DNA from: Microbacterium sp. K24
GTDB taxonomy: Bacteria; Actinomycetota; Actinomycetes; Actinomycetales; Microbacteriaceae
Reading direction: 5' to 3'
NCBI RefSeq assembly: GCF_004794465.1
Contig: NZ_SSDJ01000086.1
Coordinates: 1 to 64,000 of the forward strand
Length of the DNA: 64,000 bases
The position numbers and the translations under genes were made by a program. A model generated the notes under the pieces. That model did no database searches. It saw only the letters and a program-made list of their open reading frames with translations, and was not told where the DNA came from. Positions 62,025-64,000 of the stretch are shown piece by piece. How positions within the stretch are numbered: position 1 is the stretch's first letter; every line of letters begins with the position of its first letter.

Positions 62025-62563
62025 GCGGATCGGGCCGTCTCTTCGCGGGTCGCGGCGCCGGGGTCTTCGCAACGGCACACGGCCGGGGACCAGGAGGATC
62101 GTTCGAGAGCCGCGTCGCCGATCGGGTTCACGCCGGGACCGGCCGCGAGGGCATGACCGGCGAGGGCATGCAGGCACTTGACGCGGGTGGGCATGCCCCC
62201 GGCCGAGATGCCGTCGATCTCAGGGACGCCGCCGAACTGCGCGCGATCGGCCAGGTACGCCTCGTGCGCCGCGAGGTAGCCGGCCGCGACCGCTTCGTCT
62301 TCGGCGAGGAGAGCAGCCAGCTCCGGCATCACCTGGGTCGCCTCGAGCGTCGACATCGCCGCCGTGGCGGCGGGATGCGTCAGATAGTAGAAGGTCGGGA
62401 AGGGCGTGCCGTCGGGCAGCCGCGGGGTCGTGGCGACCACCGTCGGATTGCCGCAGGAGCAGCGCGCCGCGATGCCGACCACTCCGCGCGCCGCGCGTCC
62501 GAGCTGGGCCGACACGACGGCGAGTTCGGCGGGCGTGGGGGCGGGGAACGGCGGCGTGGTCAC
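62021..62563 (-). CDS. DUF501 domain protein
   Basis: 180 aa. The family pattern RCSCGNPTVVATTPRLPDGT, PFPTFYYLTHPAATAAMSTL and MPTRVKCLHALAGHALA is clear, with cysteines that could bind metal. It regularly follows ftsB/divIC and enolase in actinobacteria; function unknown. TACGCT ends 6 nt before GTG 62563, a leaderless start inside the cluster. Confidence 0.9.
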   Translation of the reverse strand: MTTPPFPAPTPAELAVVSAQLGRAARGVVGIAARCSCGNPTVVATTPRLPDGTPFPTFYYLTHPAATAAMSTLEATQVMPELAALLAEDEAVAAGYLAAHEAYLADRAQFGGVPEIDGISAGGMPTRVKCLHALAGHALAAGPGVNPIGDAALERSSWSPAVCRCEDPGAATREETARSA

Positions 62564-62610
62564 CCCACCAGCGTAGGGGAGCCGCCAGGGAGGATGCTCG
62601 GAGCGGATGC

Positions 62611-63183
62611 TCAGGGAACCACGGCCGCGGTGTCGCTGAGACCCGCCGAGACGACGGTGCGCAGCAGCTGCGGCATCCAATCCGCCGGCTTCTCCTCGAG
62701 GGTGTCGCTGACGGGCTCCTGCTCGCGCGGCAGCGCCGACGGATCGAGGTCGTTGTCGATCAGGTACACGACCTCACCGGGCTTCACGTAGTACAGCCGT
62801 TCGCGGGCCTGCGTCGTGATGTAGGCGGGGTCGCTCCAGCGCTCGCGCTCGGCGACGAGGTCGTCGATCTGGTCTTCGCTCACCTGCACCGAGGCTTCGA
62901 GGGCCGCGATCTTCTGCCGCTGATCGATGAACGTGCCGAGTGTCGGAACGAGAACCCAGGCGCCCAGCACGACGAGGGAGAGCATGATGACCGAGAACGC
63001 GGACAGACGGATGCCGGAGGCCCACTCGCGCACATCGACACGGGGCGCGCTCCGCCGAGAACCCGTGCGAGGCGCCTTCGGAGCAGGGGCGCCGGTCGCC
63101 TTCGCACGCCCCTTCTTCGCCGTGGCCGGCTGCGGAGCGGAAGCCTTCGGAGACGCCGAAGGAGGAGCCGGTCGTCGTGCCAC
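62611..63183 (-). CDS. ftsB: FtsB/DivIC septum-formation protein
   Basis: 190 aa bitopic membrane protein. A long Lys/Pro/Ala-rich cytoplasmic N-terminus (about 75 residues), one membrane helix (LSAFSVIMLSLVVLGAWVL) and an external coiled coil (QRQKIAALEASVQVSEDQID) with AYITTQARERLYYVKPGE, the DivIC block. It helps assemble the divisome. GTG 63183 follows GGAGGAG; an in-frame GTG at 63201 is less well placed. Confidence 0.9.
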   Translation of the reverse strand: MARRPAPPSASPKASAPQPATAKKGRAKATGAPAPKAPRTGSRRSAPRVDVREWASGIRLSAFSVIMLSLVVLGAWVLVPTLGTFIDQRQKIAALEASVQVSEDQIDDLVAERERWSDPAYITTQARERLYYVKPGEVVYLIDNDLDPSALPREQEPVSDTLEEKPADWMPQLLRTVVSAGLSDTAAVVP

Positions 63184-63248
63184 GGCTCCTCCTCCGGTCA
63201 CCGCTCAGCGGGCGGTGTGAATCTGACTCTGCGGTCTGAGCGCTGCGC

Positions 63249-64000
<752 letters not shown>

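Noticed and set aside
62564-62680. Longer DUF501 N-terminus
   Set aside because: Unrelated Arg-rich sequence; a leaderless-type -10 and the family start support GTG 62563.

Overview
The window is high-GC DNA (by eye near 70% G+C) with tightly packed genes on both strands. Many start codons overlap the preceding stop (ATGA or GTGA). Actinobacterial families recur: ftsB-DUF501 beside enolase, xseA-xseB-DUF4245-carbonic anhydrase-fumC, DUF4307-greA-ilvA, an NrtR-controlled nadABC-nadS cluster, IspH-YchF-GlpX, and DUF6264. Together these point to an actinobacterium of the Microbacteriaceae, most likely Microbacterium. That placement is inferred from gene content and base usage, not from a marker gene. 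The window is ordinary chromosome: I see no rRNA, CRISPR array, insertion sequence, phage or plasmid gene.

Layout. 1-5071 (minus strand): a family-5 peptide/glycoside ABC importer (dppA-B-C-D-F type, the last gene cut by the window edge), preceded by a perfect 17-bp inverted repeat. 5279-10895: nrtR-nadA-nadB-nadC-nadS, the de novo NAD pathway from aspartate to nicotinate mononucleotide, with its regulator and a cysteine desulfurase for the NadA cluster. 10918-24000: glycosyltransferase, SDR, multidrug exporters of the ABC and MFS types, Dps, acetyltransferase, an ABC-F protein and several small proteins. 24086-27685: a less GC-rich islet of hypothetical genes ending at the 3' end of ychF, containing a frameshifted DUF4279 gene and a second, diverged copy of the ychF 3' end. 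27685-36943: ychF, methyltransferase, exonuclease, rmuC, glpX, fbaA, an IclR regulator and ispH. 37020-41279: xseA-xseB-DUF4245-carbonic anhydrase-fumC. 41385-43886: a 27-bp perfect inverted repeat, an AbiEi-like/DUF559 protein and phoH2. 44046-56083: aminotransferase, uppS, trhA, DUF4307, greA, ilvA, AI-2E transporter, YcaQ, LemA and an FAD oxidase/PLP aldolase pair. 56187-57312: an OhrR-type regulator, a glutathione peroxidase and a tRNA with a UAA anticodon. 57317-64000: DedA, a hypothetical protein, NDH-2, a subtilisin-like protease, DUF501, FtsB/DivIC and the 3' part of enolase.

Two patterns run through the window. At least 21 genes have a TANNNT-type -10 box (one is GATAAT) ending exactly 6 nt before an ATG or GTG, so their mRNAs are probably leaderless; I used this to choose many starts. 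The word GGATGCC/GGCATCC occurs about 70 times by my eye count, against roughly 15 expected from base composition, and it forms the arms of several terminator hairpins. The parts most worth a second look are the 24-27.7 kb islet with its ychF-derived repeat, the nested palindrome at 41.4 kb, the inverted repeat in the dppA leader and the short-armed tRNA-Leu(UAA). I did not find a clear new defence or mobile system.
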